From Limimaricola soesokkakensis (lineage in GTDB: Bacteria > Pseudomonadota > Alphaproteobacteria > Rhodobacterales > Rhodobacteraceae): 64,000 bases of DNA. The translations under genes and the position numbers were made by a program. Location: the NCBI RefSeq assembly GCF_900172345.1, contig NZ_FWFY01000006.1, positions 124,001-188,000 on the forward strand, read 5' to 3'. Positions 63,321 to 64,000 of this stretch are shown here, piece by piece (the stretch's first letter is position 1; every line of letters starts with the position of its first letter). The notes below the pieces were generated by a model, which was given only the letters and a program-made list of their open reading frames with translations, had not been told where the DNA came from and searched no databases.

Positions 63321-63947
63321 ATGAGCGACCAAGACGACGCGCCGCAGATCTATCTCGTCACCCCGCCCGAATTTGAACTGTCGGAGTTTCCCGACCGGCT
63401 CGCCGCCTGCCTCGACGCGACGCCCGTCGCCTGCGTGCGGCTCGGGCTCGCGACGCGCGACGAGGACCGGATATCCCGCGCCGCCGACGCGCTGCGCGAG
63501 GTCACGATCGCCCGCGACGTCGCCCTGGTGATCGACAGCCATGCCCGGCTCGTCACCCGGCTCGGGCTCGACGGGGTGCACCTGACCGACGGTGCCCGCT
63601 CGGTGCGCGCCACCCGCAAGGAGCTTGGCGAGGACGCGATCGTCGGCGCCTTTTGCGGCAATTCCCGCCATGACGGCATGACGGCGGGCGAGCTTGGCGC
63701 CGACTACGTCTCGTTCGGCCCGACCGGTGCGACCGATCTCGGCACCACGCCGCAGGCCGAGGCCGAGCTGTTCGAATGGTGGTCGATGATGATCGAAGTG
63801 CCGGTGGTGGCCGAAGGGGCGCTCGACCCCGAACTGGTGCGCCGGCTAGCGCAGCATGCCGATTTCTTCGGTATCGGCGAGGAGATCTGGCGCGAGGAGG
63901 ATGCGGCCGAAGCGCTGCGCCGCTACGCCTCGGCGATGGCCGGCTGA
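63321..63947 (+). CDS. ThiE/TenI-like thiamine phosphate synthase family protein
   Basis: A 208-residue TIM-barrel protein. It matches the ThiE/TenI fold: IYLVTPPEFE at strand 1, VALVIDSHARLVTRLGLDGVHL, YVSFGPTGATD (phosphate loop) and VVAEGALDPELV. The usual ThiE pyrophosphate-binding residues are only partly visible, so TenI-like or another activity is possible. ATG at 63321 has AGGAGG upstream. No other thi genes are nearby. Confidence 0.78.
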   Translation: MSDQDDAPQIYLVTPPEFELSEFPDRLAACLDATPVACVRLGLATRDEDRISRAADALREVTIARDVALVIDSHARLVTRLGLDGVHLTDGARSVRATRKELGEDAIVGAFCGNSRHDGMTAGELGADYVSFGPTGATDLGTTPQAEAELFEWWSMMIEVPVVAEGALDPELVRRLAQHADFFGIGEEIWREEDAAEALRRYASAMAG

Positions 63948-64000
63948 GACCGGCCCAGCGCGCCGGCGGCATCGAGCCCGGCGCGCACCTGTGCCTCCAG
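63923..64000 (-). CDS. Possible C-terminal end of a minus-strand gene (partial)
   Basis: A minus-strand open frame enters from the right edge and ends with TAG at 63923-63925, giving about 25 residues (LEAQVRAGLDAAGALGRSQ and onward). It would overlap the end of the ThiE-like gene by 25 bp. Too short to identify or to be sure that it is coding. Confidence 0.3.
   Translation of the reverse strand: MEAQVRAGLDAAGALGRSQPAIAEA

Overview
The window is a contiguous stretch of a high-GC alphaproteobacterial chromosome, almost certainly from the Rhodobacterales (Rhodobacteraceae or marine Roseobacter group). The evidence is the combination of ctrA with its inhibitor sciP, the F1Fo-ATPase zeta subunit (DUF1476), an Usg-family protein, a PurS/PurQ-type FGAM synthase, LpxI in place of LpxH, a hisI/IscU-like pair, a DctB/DctD two-component system and betaine-homocysteine methyltransferase. 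No rRNA, tRNA, insertion sequence, prophage or CRISPR array was found. Gene density is high and most genes are core metabolic or informational genes. I cannot name the species from sequence alone.

Layout. 1-8.4 kb: end of a membrane-protein gene, dsbB, an arginase, usg (minus), gyrA with a strong terminator, trmFO, a small Pmp3/YqaE-like membrane protein, gluQ, hisI (minus) and an IscU-like scaffold gene. 8.3-14.2 kb (minus): a 40-residue single-span membrane protein preceded by a perfect alphaproteobacterial LexA box, then recG, ligA, ctrA and sciP. 14.4-15.5 kb: mnmA on plus. 15.6-27.6 kb (minus): a classic cell-envelope supercluster, transcribed pyrH, frr, uppS, cdsA, dxr, rseP, a 41-residue membrane peptide, bamA, ompH/skp, fabZ, lpxA, lpxI, lpxB. 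It links translation recycling, isoprenoid carrier synthesis, CDP-diacylglycerol, outer-membrane protein assembly and lipid A synthesis, with many ATGA or TGATG stop/start overlaps.

27.7-38.2 kb (plus): miaA, then a peptide-type ABC importer with two nearly identical Tat-exported binding proteins, a DppB-like permease, an unusually long DppC-like permease and a fused double ATPase, followed by a DUF1206 membrane protein. 38.1-47.3 kb: a lytic transglycosylase, ssb, anmK, tyrS, a DUF998 protein, a DUF3179 protein, a Fur/Mur-type regulator, an EamA permease, enolase, a PRC-barrel exported protein and a TusA-like protein. 47.4-55.8 kb (minus): rne with a long hairpin-rich leader, a DctB/DctD-type two-component pair whose regulator lacks the sigma-54 contact loop, and purC-purS-purQ. 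55.9-64 kb: ATPase zeta subunit, an MprF-like lysyltransferase overlapping a betaine-homocysteine methyltransferase, an M32 carboxypeptidase with ctaA and trmJ on minus, a TfoX-N protein and a ThiE-like protein.

Most interesting signals: (1) the tiny membrane protein with its own LexA box and terminator, which looks like an SOS-induced division-inhibitor-type peptide; (2) a repeat element found directly after three unrelated stop codons; (3) a pair of perfect palindromes between mnmA and lpxB; (4) the structured rne leader; (5) the degenerate DctD; (6) a second tiny membrane peptide embedded between rseP and bamA. Functions are assigned from recognised motifs and family knowledge; nothing was checked against a database.
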